A stretch of DNA of 64,000 nucleotides from Platanthera guangdongensis. Taxonomy: Eukaryota; Streptophyta; Magnoliopsida; Asparagales; Orchidaceae. Of the stretch, positions 35,363 to 47,195 are shown piece after piece. The notes under the pieces were generated by a model that was not told where the DNA came from, made no database searches, and saw nothing but the letters and a program-made list of their open reading frames with translations. The DNA is taken from assembly GCA_039583875.1 (NCBI GenBank), contig CM077165.1, forward strand, positions 65,770,757-65,834,756. The letters are read 5' to 3'. The translations under genes were made by a program, and so were the position numbers. Each line of letters opens with the position of its first letter. Position 1 is the first letter of the stretch.

Positions 35363-35858
35363 TATCCAAGATTTTGAAAGCTTAAAAATTGACCAAGATT
35401 AGGCAAACGTTCTGATTTTTCTTAGTGTCTAGAATTTTTCTGATCTCTGAACTGCGCTCGACGATTTGCCCAAAGATCGTCGAACGGAGATCGACGATTT
35501 CCAAAAATCGTCGAACTGAGTTCAGCGCTTCTCAGATAGTATGAACTATCTCTTCCGGTCAACGATCGTCGAACGGCGCTCGACGATTATGTTCACTGAA
35601 CGGTCGTCGAACGGAGCTCGACGCTCTTCAAGATCGTCGAACGGAGATCGACGATGTTGAAGACTCTTCAGATTTCTTTAGAAGCCTCGATCGTCGAACT
35701 GAGTTCAACGATCTTTCCATTTCTGCGTCGAACCCTAATATAAAACTCATTTTTCGCCGTCGTTCTCCTTTGCGCTTTCGATTTCTCTGCAAGAATTTTC
35801 TTTCTCTCCAAACAGTTCTACGCTTGGTCGTTTTATTTGTTGAGTTTTTGCAGGTACA
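35363..35858 (+). other. Spacer between pol and accessory ORF of C, with dyad array
   Basis: A 496-nt non-coding spacer. From 35452 to 35725 it holds about ten TCGTCGA/TCGACGA half-sites in 21-bp dyads, such as tcgtcgaacggagatcgacga. It ends in a pyrimidine-rich run and TTTTTGCAG|G at 35845-35854, a good 3' splice-site match, 5 nt before the accessory ATG. Confidence 0.8.
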
Positions 35859-38800
35859 ATGGCTGTGTCAGTTGCTGTCCTAGCTGCAATGAAGTTCGAT
35901 GCTGGGTTTGACATTGATATGGAATCATTCAGCACCACTGACCAGATTTTCCAAGACATACTGGGTTTGTTCAAGGATCAGAATCTAACTGCCCTCATGA
36001 CCACCAGGATAAAGCTGGCTTCAGATGAGATCAAGGAATGGGTTTACACTGCTCATAATCAAGATAACAACACTATAGTTGGGTCCATAGCTGGAAATCA
36101 GGTACCCTTGACCCCCACAATTTTAACAGAAGTTTTTGGATTGAGAAATGGAGAAGAATCTGCTGAGTTATCAGGAGAAGAGTATTCTGACCTGCTTGCC
36201 AGGATGGGTCATCCAGAGGGAAACCCTAGCAAGCTATTCAAGAGGAATCTGTCTGTTGAATACAGGTTCCTGGTAGATGTAGTAGGAAAAGTGCTACTGG
36301 CAAAGCACTCAGCTCATGATACTATATCCAGACATCAGCTCTGCCTCATGGGAGCTCTTGTGGATAAGAAAAGTTTGAACTGGGGAGAGGTTTTCTTTGA
36401 CCTCATCAAGAAGAAAATAAACAAGAGTTTTGTTAATTTTGGAAGGATTATTGGAGTTTTTCTGCAGACCAGGTGCCCTGCCTTGCTGGTCTCCTCTGGA
36501 GTTCACATAAATGCCTCCAAGAGACTAAACTGTGCCCTCTTTGGAAAGTGGGACAGACAAATAAGCAAGCCTAGCAGGCCCTCCTCTAGTGCTCCTTCAG
36601 GCACAAGGACTCCAAGAGTCACTCCTCCACAGGTCTCTGCTCCTGCAGAAGACCTGGCTACTGCTGTTGCTGCCTCTCCTCCTCCTCCAATTCCAACCCT
36701 ACCTCTTCCATCTACCTTTCCAGCTCCATCCACCTTTCCAGCTCCATCCACCACTCCAGCTCCATCCACCATTACCATATCCAGCCCATCTCCAACATCA
36801 ACTCCATCTCCATACCCCATTCTACCTCCACCAGAGGACCAATTCCACCCTCTGTTCTCCTACCCTCCACCAGATGTCACCTCTTCACCATCCATTCCAT
36901 CCTTCACCCTACTGGATGATTCCTTCATGGATGATTCCCCCTCATCTCCTCCTGAATTACCTTCCTCCTCCACTTCATTCCAAGACCTCCTACATCACAT
37001 CATTGATCAACCAACATTCACTCCATCCATATCCATCCCCTTGTCCTCCATATCCACCATCCCAACACCTCATCCATCCATACCACCACTCTCCAGCCCT
37101 CCACTTCCATAATCTTCAGCTACACCTATTTTATCTACCTCTGCTCCAGCTGTTGAGCAAGTAGATCTCTCAGCCCTAGCTGACAGGCTGTATGAGCTGA
37201 TTGCCCCCAGGCTCTCTCTACTATTGGAGACCTCCTTGGCTCCTCTACACCTGTCAGTGGCAGCTCTTTCTGCCAGGCTTTCCTCCCTCCTTCCTCAGGC
37301 AGCACCTCCAGCAGTGTGCCTTGATCCAGATGTATCTGCATCTAGGCAGGGGGAGATGCCATATGAAGAGACTCTTCATGCTGTTGCTGCTGCTGTTTCT
37401 CTGCCTGCTGCTTTGAGCCCTCCTGTTGCTGCTGTTTCTCTGCCTGCTGCTTTGAGCCCTCCTGTTGCTGATGTTTCTCTTTCTGCTGCTACTGTGCCTC
37501 CTACTCCAGTCCTTGCAATAGACCTAAGGTCTTTGCTTTCTGCTTTTGATTCTGCCTACTTCAGCTATCTGCCAGAGGTTAATGCTGTCCAGCCCCCAGA
37601 AGACATATCCAAGGCACTGGTGCCTTTCTCCTGCTGTGACCCTAGCATTATCTCTTCTTTTGTACATTCAGTAATTGCTGCTACTGAAGATGTTGCTGCT
37701 GCTGCTGTTGAAGAAAGGACTGACTTTGCTTCTGAAAATGTTGATGCTGCTGCTGTAGATATTCTTGCTGCTGCTGAAGTTCCAACTGCTTCTGATGAGC
37801 CAATATCCAAGGATCTTCTAATGACAGAGGCCACTGAAATTGAGCCTGCTGCAGTTTTTGAGCCTGCTGCAGTTTTTGATGATGCTTCTACTACTATCAG
37901 TGAAGTTGTTGCTGCTATCAACTCTCCAGTTTCTGTTGTTGAGAGTGAATCTGCTGTTTCTGCTGTAAGAGAGACTGTTACTGCTGATGTCACCTCTCCT
38001 GCTGCTGTTGTTGTCTCTGCTTCACCTCCTCCATCTGCTGCTATCTCAACTTCTGCCTCATCTGCTGCTGTTCAGCTTAAGAAAGATCTTATGAAGAAAA
38101 TAGATGCTATATATGATGATCAAAGTTCTGAATCTGATGAATTCAAAACAGACTCTGATGACTCATCTGCTACCATTGCCAGGAAAAGGAAGGCAAGGAG
38201 CAAGGCTATGAAAAGGGTTCCTCCTGCTAAAATCAAAGATAACAATGACATTCCTTACTACATTCTGCATAACTGCCCAATCACTTAACATTGGATGCAA
38301 TATTCTAAAAACCAGCTGAAAGCCATGAAGAAAAAGAGAAAATATGAGAAGGGCTCTTCCCAATTCCAGCACCCTCATCCTCCTCCACCACCTCCTCCTG
38401 ATGCAGGTGCAGGTGGAAGCTCTGCAAGTCAACCCCTAGCTAGAAGCCAGGCTCCCTATCAACCTCATGCCAGATCCTATCAAAGGGAAAGCCAATCCAG
38501 GGGTTCATATTCTAGGAGAGGAGGATACAGGGGTAATCAGAGAGATATTCAAGTTTATTCCAAAGGGTATTCCAGGCAGCACCCATATTCTAAGGGAGGA
38601 CATTCTTCATCTGATACATCATCAGGTCCTTTCCCTTATAAGCTAAAAGAGACTGTGTCTGCCAGGCCTCCTCAAGACAATCCTTCCAACAGGTATGAAC
38701 CACCTGTACCTTTTGAGGACCCTGAAAATAACCCAGCTGCTTGGACTGCCAGGATGAAGGAATTGGCTGCACTGGATCAGATCAAGAAGGCCAGAGATCA

Positions 38801-39038
38801 AGGATTGGATACCTCCAACATTTCTACAATGTCTGAGCAAAGACAGAAAGAATTAGAAAGATATGCTTCCAGTAAATTCTTTGATGCTGACAGATATATG
38901 GAATTGCATCCTGCTGCTGTGGTTCCCAAGCCTACAAAGCAAACTTATTTGGGTGCAGCAGATGACACCAGGTCCAACAAAGAAGCCCTAAATCCTAACA
39001 GAGAAATCAAAATGGTTAAAGGTAAAGAGAAGAAGTGA
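35859..39038 (+). pseudogene. Accessory ORF of C (env position, two stops)
   Basis: One frame of 1,060 codons with only two stops, TAA 37110 and TAA 38286. The N-terminal 220 residues resemble the 'putative plant transposon protein' type of domain found in accessory ORFs of plant retroelements (recognised by pattern, not by search). Next come a Pro/Ser/Thr-rich stretch of about 190 residues and an Ala/Val-rich part with two near-identical copies of AVSLPAALSPPVA at about 37395-37470. An acidic Ser/Asp segment with a Lys/Arg tail follows near 38080-38230, then a basic RGG-like C-terminal region near 38430-38560. I see no signal peptide or transmembrane segment, so it is not evidently an envelope glycoprotein. 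Element B has a homologue at 45403. Function unknown; the basic tail suggests nucleic-acid binding. Confidence 0.8.
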
Positions 39039-39081
39039 CATTGTAAGGTGCAGTTTCTGTGAATTCTGATTGTTATCTGGA

Positions 39082-39118
<37 letters not shown>

Positions 39119-39228
39119 TGATGTTTCTGCTTGTCTAGCTAATTGTTTTTCTGCTTAATACTTGTATGTTGTTATTTAAATTTTTCCAAAGTCTGTAAAT
39201 AGTAATCCTAACCCAAATAGGGGGAGAT
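39039..39228 (+). other. 3' untranslated region and polypurine tract of C
   Basis: Contains an (AT)n microsatellite at 39084-39112 and ends in aatagggggaga at about 39217-39227, the polypurine tract that primes plus-strand synthesis at the 3' LTR. Confidence 0.8.
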
Positions 39229-40764
39229 TTTTGGAACACCCTATTACTAATTTGGGTCGGGATCACTATGTCTCTAGAAACCTTTGCTTGACCTCCTGTA
39301 TAGCTTAAAAGGTTAATTAGAATTGAGTCTAAGGGTTAGAAGTCTAGGTTTGGAAGCTGCCCTGAAGACCAAGTTTTTCTGTCTGGAGACTAAGTCTGAT
39401 CGTCGAGCTCAGCACGACGATTCATCGAACTCCGATCGACTATCGTCTAGCTCAACTTCGACAGATCGTCGAACTCCATTCGACGATCGCTGAGCTCAAC
39501 TTCATAATATCGTCGAACTCCATTCGACGATCGGTGAGCTCAGGTCGACGATTTTGCCTCTGCCTTGGATCTTTATCTCTGAGCTCAGTTCGACGATCTT
39601 TGAGCTCAGATCGATGATATTTTGCTACTTAAGATTTCCAGATCGCTGATCTCAGCTTGACGATAGCAGAGCTCAGTTCGACGATTTCAGATAACTTCCA
39701 GAATTCAAATTCAAATCAGTTAGGAGTTATTCTGCAATTAATTCAGAGATTTGCTAGCCGTTTTCATTTAATTCTGGACCAAGTTTCAAGGGATTTTTAA
39801 AGGAATGTCTCTGTGGACTTTCCTCCAGAAGAGTCTATGCAATTAAGGATGCAATCAATGCAGACCAACGACTATACTTAACAGAGAATGATATTCTATT
39901 CAGGACCAGAGAATAAAAGAGAGAATTTTTTTTGAATCTCTAAGAAGAACAAGAAGAAGAACACACAATACAGAGAGAGAATACTGATTACAGAGACTCA
40001 TTCAAAATCTTCTGTCAAAAATAATTCTGAAGAACACTCATCAAAGGAGATCAAGCTTTCTCAAAATCCTCAGATCTCTTTAGTTTTCAAAGTGTTCAAG
40101 GCCAACATATTTCAAGACTCCAGACACTCAACATTTCAGCTATTGTTGAAATCATCCATTGCTGGAGCTCAATCTTTGAAGGCCTATCACCCTCAGCAAA
40201 GCTTTTCTTCCTGAAGATTTCAAGGATTCAGGGGGACCTTTGACATCAATCCACATAGTCTTCTCAGTTGGTTGAGAAAGAGAAGACTTCCATCAATCTC
40301 TCACCCCCACTCTGTAAAGGGTTTCTCAAACTCCCTTCAAAAGTTTGAACCTGATTTTTGAGCACCTTGTCAAAAGCCCATTGGTGGCAAGACACCTGAT
40401 CAAAAAATCTGCTTTGGTTTTTGAGCACCTTATCAAAAGCTCATTGGTGCCCAGGACACCGGATCAACTCATCCTGCAGTGGATTCCTACCTAGGGTGGT
40501 AGAAGAGTGGATGTACCCAAGTTTGGGGAACCACTATATTTCCTTGTGTCTTCTGGTTCTGCTTGCTTTCTTTTTGTTTCTGGCCTTGATTTTCTCTGTG
40601 CTTAGTTTTTGCTTAGCTTAGTGCTGTAGTTAGATTCATTATTGCTTCCCTGCTCACACATATTACAACAATAGTTGTAAAAGTTTGTAAAAGTTTTTAA
40701 AGCACCATATACTCTATTCACCCCCCCCCCCCTCTAGAGTATATCAGATCTAGTTCCCCTTTCA
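39229..40764 (+). repeat. 3' LTR of element C
   Basis: Matches 28404-29987 apart from scattered substitutions and four fewer 12-bp units. Its second base is T instead of G (TTTTGGAACACC), a change in the TG terminus. The dyad array is repeated at about 39400-39690. Confidence 0.95.
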
Positions 40765-40769
40765 TACTA
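40765..40769. repeat. Target-site duplication of C, right copy
   Basis: tacta; partner of cacta at 28399-28403. Confidence 0.85.
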
Positions 40770-41008
40770 CCCAAAGACACGACCCCCTCTTTCTCTACTG
40801 CATAAACAGTATTATCAGCAGTGATAATAGCTTCATTACCTGAGTAAGCCTGCATGGATGTGAACTTCGACTTGTCTCTGGTGAGGTGATGACCACACGC
40901 GGAGTCCACGATCCACTCGTTGTTGAAGTCCTCAGCAGACAAGGCCCGGACACAAGTGCCCGTCATAAAAGCTCCGCCCCATCCTGCTTCTTCACTTCTC
41001 GAGCAAGC
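40770..41008 (-). pseudogene. Protease region of E
   Basis: Continues from gag in the same frame after the TAA at 41009. The D-S-A-C-G-H-H-L motif near 40900 is the copia aspartic protease site followed by the conserved His residues. It is cut at 40769 by element C and continues at 28398. Confidence 0.85.
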
Positions 41009-41920
41009 TTACTCCTTTCCCGCAGCATGCCCAGGCTGCAGTTTGACCTTGCAGTCCCGCTTGAAGTGCCCTCGCTGATGACACCGGTAGCACTTCAGGT
41101 TCTTCTTCAAGTCCTTAGGAGCATTGCTCCTCTGCGGCGGATATGAAGTTGAAGTCTCCTTCTCACCAGCGGCCTGCACCTTCTTCTTCTTCTTCCCTTC
41201 ACATCCTTTCTTCTTGCCTGAGAAGAGAGCTTCGCTGCCTTCCTGATTCAGATTCACTCCAGCCATCTGCCTTGCCAAGCTCTCCTGCGATGCAAGAAGA
41301 TTCTCCAGCTCCAGCAAAGACGGTTGAGTAGCCCACCCTTGAACAGATGTGACAAAGGCCACATACTCCTTCCGCAAGCCCCGGATAATGTGCCTTTTCA
41401 TCTTTGCCTCAGAGATAGGCTCATCAGGATCCAGTGCCGACAGCTCAGCGCATAAGCTCTTCATCTTTAAGAAGTACCTTGAGATGGAAAGGTCTCCCTG
41501 AGTTGCCTTGGCCAACTCATTCTCCAGGAACTGAAGCCGCGCCACATTCTTCCTATTGAACAACTCATCAATGGTTCTCCAAATATCAGCAGCCGACTCA
41601 CATCCAACGATGTGATCAAACAGTTCCGGAGATACGGCTCTCTTCAGAATGAAATCCGCCTTAGCATTTGTTCTTCTCCAGAGCCTAACCTGCTCAGCAG
41701 TACCGAACGCATCCGTGACTTCCTGCCTGTCGTCACCACCGATGACTTCCCACAGCTCCTCGCCAAGAAGATAACTCTTCATGCACGACTTCCACTTTTT
41801 AAAGTTAGTCGGCGTTAAGAGTTCAATGCCAATACCCCTTGCAAAACTCCCTTCCAATGCAACACCTGTTGGCAACCTTTTAGAAGCTCCGAGCAACAAC
41901 ACAGGTTGATCACCACTCAA
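41009..41920 (-). pseudogene. gag of element E (start codon lost, nonsense end)
   Basis: Copia-type Gag of about 300 residues, with a UBN2-like capsid region and an intact CCHC knuckle near 41045-41090 after a Lys-rich stretch. The first sense codon at 41918-41920 is TTG directly after a TGA. Related elements begin with Met here, so the start seems lost. The TAA at 41009-41011 separates it from the protease, which follows in the same frame, so gag-pol was one ORF. Confidence 0.83.
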
Positions 41921-41968
41921 TCACTGAGTAAAAACACTGGCTGACTTCCGCTCATGCAACGGAACCTC

Positions 41969-41980
41969 GCTCTGATACCA
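41969..41980 (-). promoter_or_regulatory. Primer-binding site of E
   Basis: On the minus strand tggtatcagagc directly follows the 5' LTR; iMet-type. Confidence 0.9.
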
Positions 41981-43447
41981 TGTTAAATTTTCTCAATGTG
42001 GTCAGCAAGATAGCCCAAACGCCAAATTAATATCTTCGGAACTACCCAGTTCGCACGTTGAACCAGCGGAAAACTGAGGAACAAAAGGTTAATCCCAACA
42101 AACAATGGAAGCACAAGCAGGTCTTTTATTCATTCACTTCTTTACACCACGAGGCATACATAGCGAGACATGATTTCGCTAGTATAACAGCTATAAACAG
42201 AAAGCACCAAAAAACAAGCCGGGTGGACAGCACCGGAGTCCGCCGAGACCGCCGAGGTCGCCGAGTCCGCTGCGATCACCCGAACTTGAGCTGCAATCCG
42301 TCGAATAGCCACGTAGTCCGCCGAAGCCGCGAGGCCGCGCGGACACACCGTTATTCGTCTCCTGCTGAAGCTGAACTGAGGAACACCCCCTACCCGCCTG
42401 AAGCCGGCGGACAGGTTATTGAAACTGGCAAAGATGAAACAGCGCTAACAAGCCGCAGAGTGACCTCCTGCTGAATCCGCAGAGACCGCACACTTCCAAG
42501 TACTTGACCGAAGTCACAGCCAAACTCCTGGCTCCTTGAAGCAAACCGCGCTACCTGCACACAGCAAACGTCAGCACTGAAACAATCCGCGCGGACTGAC
42601 AAACTGAGACCGCAGCTCCTTGCCCAACCCAACTTACTGTTCACTCAAGTTACTATAGACCTGCCAGGGGCTTCCTATTTATAGGCGAGGTGAGGAGTGT
42701 GGTCACCGCCCTAGAGATAGAGACACCTCCCCAGCCCGCGCGATAGCAAAACACCATCCGCAGAGTCCTCCACAAGTCCACGACCAAAGGCAGATAGAAA
42801 CAGTCCGCCCGGTCACAGCGGACTTGGCGGATACGGCGGACACTATGGTCTTGGCACAGAGTGTGACCAAGTCCAAAACCATCAAAGGCCAATGCGAGCA
42901 TGGCGGACGCAAACACCCGTCCGCCAAACACCAAAGCACAGACCGCCAGCAGTCCGCAAACTCCTCGCACTCCTGTCCAGCGCAGCAACCATCTCCAGAC
43001 TCCAAAACCAGTCCGTCAATCGATCTCCATAGCAAAGCACATACTGTGCCACCTGAGCTCGACAAGGCCTCAACCAAGCTCTAAGCCCAGTCCGTAACAG
43101 CCCACACCGCGGACGCACCAGTCCGCAAGCTTCACGCGGGCAGGAGCCAAACCGCCAAACAGTATAAGCTTGCAACACAGCCACTGAGCAATGCACCAGT
43201 CCGCAAGCCTCTATCCGCTCAGGCCGCTCCATGGTTAAACCAAAGCCAACATCCTATCTGCAGATACCAGACCGCATAGTCCGCGGACTTCACCCGTGCA
43301 AACCGCTCAGAAGAACAACCGGCTTTTCACTAGACCTTCCACTAGGCCGTACATCACAGCCCGCCCAGTCCGCCTAGTCCGCCAAAGCTGTCCGCCCAGG
43401 CTGCCCGGCCTGTCCCGTCAACCACTTCCACTTCACAAATTTCAACA
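41981..43447 (-). repeat. 5' LTR of element E (right)
   Basis: 1,467 bp. TATA box CTATAAATAG on the minus strand at 42675-42684. The region upstream of it in the transcript sense (42740-43425) is packed with GTCCGC/GCGGAC half-sites. It lacks a segment of about 190 bp found in the left LTR; the junction lies near 42768 at agtcc. Confidence 0.93.
42740..43425. repeat. GTCCGC/GCGGAC array in right LTR of E
   Basis: The same half-sites as in the left LTR; AGTCCGCGGACT recurs near 43279. It lies just upstream of the minus-strand TATA box. Confidence 0.8.
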
Positions 43448-43452
43448 ATGCA
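43448..43452. repeat. Target-site duplication of E, right copy
   Basis: atgca, matching 23748-23752. Confidence 0.93.
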
Positions 43453-45010
43453 TGCCTGCTTCATATCTCAAATTGAGTCCCAATCCATTAAAGATGCAAA
43501 GCAAGATCACCATTGGATTGTTGCAATGCAAGAGGAGCTCAACCAATTTGAGAGATACGGAGTTTGGGATTTAGTTCCATGACCAAAAGAGTACCCAGTC
43601 ATTGGAACTAAATGGGTATTCAGAAAGAAGCTTGATGCCCAAGGTGTTATCATAAGGAATAAGGCAAGGCTGGTTGCTCATGGCTATAGGCAAGAAGAAG
43701 GGATTGACTATGACTAGACATTTGCACCTGTTGCAAGGCTGGAAGCAATCAAAATATTCCTTGCATTTTCTTCCCACAAAAAGTTCAAAGTATACCAAAT
43801 GGATGTCAAGAGTGCTTTCTTGAATGGTGAACTTAAAGAAGAGGTTTATGTGAAGCAACCACCAGGTTTTATCTCTCCAACACATCCCTCTTATGTTTTT
43901 AAATTGCATAAAGCTCTCTATGGTTTAAAGCAAGCTCCAAGAGCTTAGTATGAAACCTTAGCTAGCTTTCTTCTAGAGCATAAGTTTTCTATGGGCATTA
44001 TAGATAAGACATTATTCACTAGACACCATAGGGATCTAATCTTGTTAGTACAAATCTATGTAAATGACATTATTTTTGGGTCCACATATTCCAAACTATG
44101 CAAGAGGTTCTCTGACCTCATACTTTCAAAGTTTGAAATGAGTAGAATGAGTGAGCTCTCCTACTTCCTTGGTCTCCAAGTGAAGCAGCTACCTGATGGC
44201 ATCTTTATATCCCAATCTAAGTATGCTAAGGAGCTAATCAAAAATTTTGGGATGTTAGATGCCTCAGCCAAGAAAACAACTATGACTACAAATGCAGTAA
44301 TTGATCCTGATGAACATGAGAAACCTGTTGATCAGAAATTATATAGGGTCATTGTTGGGTCCCTGTTATATTTTACAGCAAGTAAACCATACATAATGTT
44401 TGCTACCTGTCTTTGTGCTAGGTTCCAGGTAAACCCTAAAGAATCTCACCTTACTTTCTTAAAAATGATTTTAAGATATATAAAGAGTTGTCCTAGTCTA
44501 GGACTCTGATATCCAACTGAGTTAGAGTTTGAGTTGACTGGATACTCAGATGCTGACTTTGCTAGATGTAGAGTAGACAGAGAAAGTACCTCAGGGACAT
44601 ATCAGTTCCTTGGAATGTGGCTAGTGTCTTGGTTTTGCAAAAAGCAGTCATCTGTGTCCACTTCAACTGCTGAAGCAGAATACATAGATGCTGGCAGTTG
44701 CTGTTCCCAGATGTTGTGGATTCAGAACCAACTCCTGAATTATGGCTTCAACTTAAATAATTCAACCTTACTATCTGATAACAGAAGTGCAATTTCCATT
44801 GCACAAAATCCAGTGCATCATGGTGGGACTAAGCACATAGACATTAGGCATCATTTCATTAGAGAGTGTGTGGACAAAAATAAAATTAAGCTTGTCTACA
44901 TCTACACTGATTTGCAAAGAGCAGATATATTCACCAAACCCTTGGATGAAAGGAACCATCTATTCTTTAAAAATCAGCTTGGTATGATCAATGGAGAAGC
45001 CTTAATTTAA
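43453..45010 (+). pseudogene. pol of element B, second part: RT and RNase H
   Basis: Resumes where 23752 stopped and aligns with the RT and RNase H of element C to the DIFTKPL motif near 44930. Nonsense codons lie at about 43579, 43715, 43947 and 44508. The RT active site reads YVND at about 44057-44068 where YVDD is expected, so one catalytic Asp is Asn. It is not functional. Confidence 0.88.
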
Positions 45011-45402
45011 ATTTCTGTCTGCGGTTGAAGAATTTGCCTCAATTCGTCGAACGGAGATCGACGAACTGAGAAGAGTTCTAGATAAATTTATCGAACTGAG
45101 ATCGACGAACTCTCTATGTGTAAAGCTCTTTTTGTCGAACGGAGATCGACGATATTGCTTCAGAAAAGTTTCGTCGAACTGAACTCGACGAAATGTTTTC
45201 ACTTCTTCTGACTGAGATCGATGAACTCTTTTGTCAATAAAATATTTCGTCAAACTGAGATCGAAGAATTTTTTTGTTTTCTTCAGACGGAGTCTGCCGC
45301 TTCATATTCTGAAAACCATAAATCTAGGTTTTCTTCGAGCTCCGTCCCGCGCTTTTTGTTCCCTTGCACTTGTTCTCTTTGTTTTTTGTTGCAGGAGAAC
45401 TA
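45011..45402 (+). other. Spacer between pol and accessory ORF of B, with dyad array
   Basis: From 45045 to 45290 it has imperfect tcgtcgaac...gatcgacga dyads, as in element C. It ends in a pyrimidine-rich run and TTTTTTGTTGCAG|G at 45382-45395, a 3' splice-site match, 8 nt before the accessory ATG at 45403. Confidence 0.78.
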
Positions 45403-47024
45403 ATGGCGATTCCAGCAAACACCTTTGCTACAATGAAGTTCGACACAGGATTTGATGTCGATTTTGATTCGTTTTTGCATACTGATCAGATATTCATCGA
45501 CATCCTCCAGTTATGCGAAGAACAAAAACTGAAGAAGTTCATGACTACCCGCATCAAGATATCAACCAATGAAATAAGGGAATGGGTTTTCTCTGCAATG
45601 TCACCTGATGCAAATACAATGATATGCACTATCTGCTCCACTCAGGTTATTTTGTCTCCTACAATTCTTACTGAAATATTTGATTTATCTACTAGAGAAG
45701 ATGACATAGTGATTGTTACTGAAGAATATGAAAGTATGGTGAATATTATGGGGCACACAAAAGGAAACCCCAATAAACTGTTGAAAATGAATCTGTCTAT
45801 CCAATATAAGTTTTTTGGCAGACATAGTCGGCAAAGTGTTGCTGGGCAAACATACCGTACATGATTACATCACCAGGCACCAGTTCCTTGTGATGTGTGC
45901 TTTGGTTAACAAGAAATAGATAAACTGAGGACAGATATTGTTTGAATTAATAAAGAAGAAAAACACAAAGAAGGAAGTGCGTTTTGGAAGGATTCTGGGA
46001 ATCTTTCTTCAAGAGAAGGCTCCTGAACTACTGGTCTCCACGATAGTGTTCATTAATGCCTCGAGCAGGCTTACCTCTGCCCTTTTTGGGAGATGGGAGA
46101 GTACAATCACAAGGCCATCCAATGTTTCTTCCTCCTCCCGGACTTCTGAGGGCACCATGCAATGATAGCCGCTCCTCCACCTCCAGAAGAAATTCCTCCC
46201 TCCACCAGAATTCCTTCACCTCCTCCTCAACAACCACAACAACAACCATCTTCTTCTCCAGTTCATACTCCACCAACTCAACAACAACATCAACCCACAC
46301 CAGCATCAACACCAGTTCCATCTCCTGAGCACAACACTCCACCTCCATCTCCACTTCCACCTCATTTAAATGACATACTTCCTGAGACATTTATGTCATC
46401 CCCCACCTTCAATCTACTATCTCCTCCACCATCTCCTGTTCATTCTCCAGTTCAGGAAACAACTCTCCACCTACAACCACAGTTCCCACTGAAATTCCTC
46501 CAGCTGATATCCCTCCAGTCATCCACACTGACATATCATCTACTGCTCCAGACTACACTCATACAGACTTCTCTAATGCATTCTCTCTATGTTCCAATTA
46601 TGGACATCGCACTCCTTACTTCTCCTCTTCTCCTGAACCCCTATAGCTCAACTTTTCTAATATAGCTAAAGACCTTCTAGCATTTATTTCTACCACTCTT
46701 GAGAAGCTTATAACTGCTGCTATAGCTCCTCTTTCTGCTTCCATCACTTCTCCTTCTTCCAGAGTTGCTGCTTTGTCCTCTATCCCTTCATCTGGAGGAC
46801 TGGCTTCAGGACCCCCTGAAACCAATCAGGGGGAAATGTTCTATGAAGAAGCTCCAGTTCCCCCTGTACAGTAGTAGAAGCAGCAGCAACAGATTTTGAG
46901 ATGACTGATGATTCAGCAAAAACAACCCCTCCTGCAGATATAATTGATTTAATTGATTCTGATACAGAGATGGATGACACAGTTACTGCAGAATTAATAA
47001 CTGTTGGTGATTGTATTGTCAATT
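45403..47024 (+). pseudogene. Accessory ORF of B (decayed, truncated by G)
   Basis: Homologous to the accessory ORF of C: the start, the N-terminal domain and the following Pro/Ser-rich stretch (about 46160-46460) correspond. The frame is open from 45403 to 45864, then shifts near 45820-45860. There are stops near 45917, 45926, 46165 and 46665. The coding similarity continues to 47024, where element G is inserted. Confidence 0.78.
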
Positions 47025-47195
47025 TGATAAGTTGTAAATATACCTTTTTATAGTATTTTTATTATGTCATTTGAGTTTAATTTTATTTTTTTAGTTAGAT
47101 TTATTTAATAAATTGCTTTCTTTTTGTAAAAATTGTACTAACTTAAGTTTATTTTGATTTCCTAAAAATTTGCAGAAAATTGCCCAAAAAAGGTA

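Larger units (their letters stand above)
28404..40764 (+). mobile_element. Element C: SIRE-like Ty1/copia, full length, with accessory ORF
   Basis: 12,361 bp, with LTRs of 1,584 and 1,536 bp, iMet primer site, gag, PR-IN-RT-RNaseH in copia order, a long accessory ORF after pol, polypurine tract and near-perfect target duplication. The large size, the extra ORF after pol and the gag type place it with SIRE/Maximus elements. The LTRs are nearly identical, so the insertion is recent. pol is open; gag and the accessory frame each carry two stops. Confidence 0.95.
23753..43447 (-). mobile_element. Element E: Ty1/copia on the minus strand, split by C
   Basis: Terminal repeats begin TGTTAAATTT and end AAATTTCAACA in plus orientation. 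A perfect target duplication (atgca) flanks them. On the minus strand the order is 5' LTR (right), iMet primer site, gag, PR, [element C], IN, RT, RNase H, polypurine tract, 3' LTR (left). The domain order is copia; I do not assign a lineage. It is non-functional: lost gag start, several nonsense codons and an altered RT active site. Confidence 0.93.
7836..47024 (+). mobile_element. Element B: SIRE-like Ty1/copia, interrupted by D, E and G
   Basis: The visible parts of B are 7836-8206, 18810-19878 (5' LTR), 19879-23752 (gag, PR, IN, RT start), and 43453-47024 (RT, RNase H, accessory ORF). They align throughout with element C, which proves continuity across the insertions. B starts TGTTGG at 7836 inside the RT of A; the adjoining tggac at 7831-7835 is the expected left target duplication. 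It is cut at 47024 in its accessory ORF by element G, and its 3' LTR is not seen. All genes are broken. Confidence 0.85.

Noticed and set aside
36503..37164. Gly/Val-rich and Leu/Pro-rich frames overlapping the accessory ORF of C
   Set aside because: By-products of the Pro/Ser-rich coding region in other frames.
35859..39038. Envelope glycoprotein in C
   Set aside because: Position fits, but no signal peptide or transmembrane segment is visible.
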